Positions 4,449-5,096 of a stretch of 5,096 nucleotides of DNA are shown in pieces (the stretch's first letter is position 1; every line of letters begins with the position of its first letter). The position numbers were made by a program, and so were the translations under genes. The notes under the pieces were generated by a model. The model was not told the DNA's origin. It ran no database searches and worked only from the letters and a program-made list of their open reading frames with translations. The DNA is from Actinomycetes bacterium (GTDB lineage Bacteria; Actinomycetota; Acidimicrobiia; Acidimicrobiales; Palsa-688): assembly GCA_021816565.1 (NCBI GenBank), contig JAKAXN010000349.1:1-5096 (forward strand). Direction: 5' to 3'.

Positions 4449-5096
4449 TCAGGCCGAAGCAGCCCTGTCGGCCAGAATGTCCAGTATCGGGGCCCCGTAG
4501 CGCTGGGCCTTCACCGGCCCGAAACCGGGCACGGCCAGCAGCTCCTCCATGGTCGTGGGCTTGAGACCGGCCAGGGCCTCCACGGTGACGTCGTGGAGCA
4601 GCACATGGGGCGGCACGCCGCTGTGGCGGGCCGTCTCGGTCCGCCACGCCCGCAGCGCAGCCTGCACCTCCCGGTCCGGCTCGGGCCACGGCGAGCGGAG
4701 GGCCCGCCCTCCCGGGCGGCCCCCGCCGGCCTGGCGCAGACCGGCCCGCTGCTCGGCCAGGCGGCTCCGCCACCGCTCGACGTCGGGTGCGCCGCCGGGG
4801 GCGTCGGGCCCGGGATCGCCGCCCGAGGCGGTCTCCATGGCCGCCAGCCACCGCGACGGCTGGCGGGGCACCGCCCGGCCCCCGAAGGACCGGTTGCGGG
4901 CCCACGACACCGACAGGACCTCCACGGCCCGGGTCAGGGCCACGTAGAGCAACTGCCGTTCCTCCGTCTCGGCCGGCCCCGAATCCGAGCGGCCCAGGGG
5001 CACCAGGCCCTCCTCCACCCCGGCCACCCACACCCGGTCCCACTCCAGGCCCTTGGCCCGGTGGAAGCTGCTCAGGGTGACCGCATCGGCGGAGGA
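4449..5096 (-). CDS. UvrD/Rep-type superfamily 1 DNA helicase with C-terminal HRDC domain, N-terminus outside window
   Basis: The reading frame is open to the right edge and shows the last 215 residues. Numbering from the edge, residues 6-20 (VTLSSFHRAKGLEWD) are helicase motif V and 45-57 (EERQLLYVALTRA) motif VI with its arginine finger (Arg56); between them lies VWVAGVEEGLVP, typical of UvrD/PcrA/Rep. After a Gly/Pro/Arg-rich linker (about 90-140), residues 142-212 form an HRDC domain (EVQAALRAWRTETARHSGVP, then LLAVPGFGPVKAQRYG). This architecture matches UvrD2-like helicases of actinobacteria, which move 3' to 5' on DNA in repair or replication. Mycobacterial UvrD2 also carries a tetracysteine motif; no Cys occurs in the part seen here. 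Walker A and B motifs lie outside the window. The gene ends at a TGA (4449-4451), 53 bases before the hypothetical gene. The exact ortholog is not certain, so no symbol is given. Confidence 0.93.
   Translation of the reverse strand, partial: SSADAVTLSSFHRAKGLEWDRVWVAGVEEGLVPLGRSDSGPAETEERQLLYVALTRAVEVLSVSWARNRSFGGRAVPRQPSRWLAAMETASGGDPGPDAPGGAPDVERWRSRLAEQRAGLRQAGGGRPGGRALRSPWPEPDREVQAALRAWRTETARHSGVPPHVLLHDVTVEALAGLKPTTMEELLAVPGFGPVKAQRYGAPILDILADRAASA
4461..4673 (-). other. HRDC domain of the helicase
   Basis: This is the C-terminal helical domain of the helicase. The conserved HRDC signature is visible: an opening helix with Leu-Arg-Xaa-Trp-Arg, the segment GVPPHVLLHDVTVEALA, then PTTMEELLAVPGFGPVKAQRYG, where the Pro-Gly-Phe-Gly turn and the following Lys are typical. 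HRDC domains in RecQ and UvrD2 helicases help bind DNA. Confidence 0.88.

Noticed and set aside
4405..5043. 212-codon minus-strand frame overlapping the helicase
   Set aside because: Gly/Pro/Arg-rich shadow; the neighbouring frame contains helicase motifs V and VI and the HRDC domain.
372..5096. Defence island or novel anti-phage system
   Set aside because: A nuclease, a helicase and an exonuclease are present, but each fits housekeeping RNA metabolism or DNA repair, they are on opposite strands, and no mobile or defence hallmark is seen.

Overview
The window is very G+C-rich (about 70% by eye). Third codon positions are almost always G or C, and starts are ATG or GTG with weak or absent ribosome binding sites. 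With the protein similarities (a UvrD-HRDC helicase, a basic HU/H1-like tail, an actinobacterial-looking hypothetical), this suggests a chromosomal fragment of a high-GC actinobacterium, possibly Acidimicrobiia or a related uncultured lineage. The lineage is inferred, not shown. No tRNA, rRNA, CRISPR array, transposase or prophage gene is visible.

Layout. (1) Bases 1-292, minus strand: N-terminal part of a HAD-superfamily hydrolase that runs off the left edge. (2) Bases 293-371: short divergent intergenic region with small direct repeats. (3) Bases 372-2423, plus strand: the most distinctive gene, a 683-residue protein with an N-terminal NYN/PIN-type ribonuclease domain, a central S1-like OB fold and a long Ala/Lys/Pro/Arg-rich tail resembling histone H1 or mycobacterial HU tails. 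(4) Bases 2456-3235, plus: exodeoxyribonuclease III (Xth). (5) Bases 3232-3954, plus: a PaaI/THEM4-type hotdog thioesterase overlapping xth by 4 bases. (6) Bases 3976-4395, minus: a 139-residue uncharacterised protein, convergent with the thioesterase. (7) Bases 4449-5096, minus: C-terminal part of a UvrD/Rep-type helicase ending in an HRDC domain; its N-terminus lies beyond the right edge.

How the genes relate. Two are DNA-maintenance enzymes (Xth, UvrD-HRDC) and one is a predicted RNA-processing or nucleic-acid-binding protein. The plus-strand genes 372-3954 are closely spaced, and xth and the thioesterase look translationally coupled. The thioesterase and HAD enzyme are probably metabolic. 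I see no evidence for a dedicated defence or mobile system. The best candidate for something undescribed is the NYN-S1-basic-tail protein.
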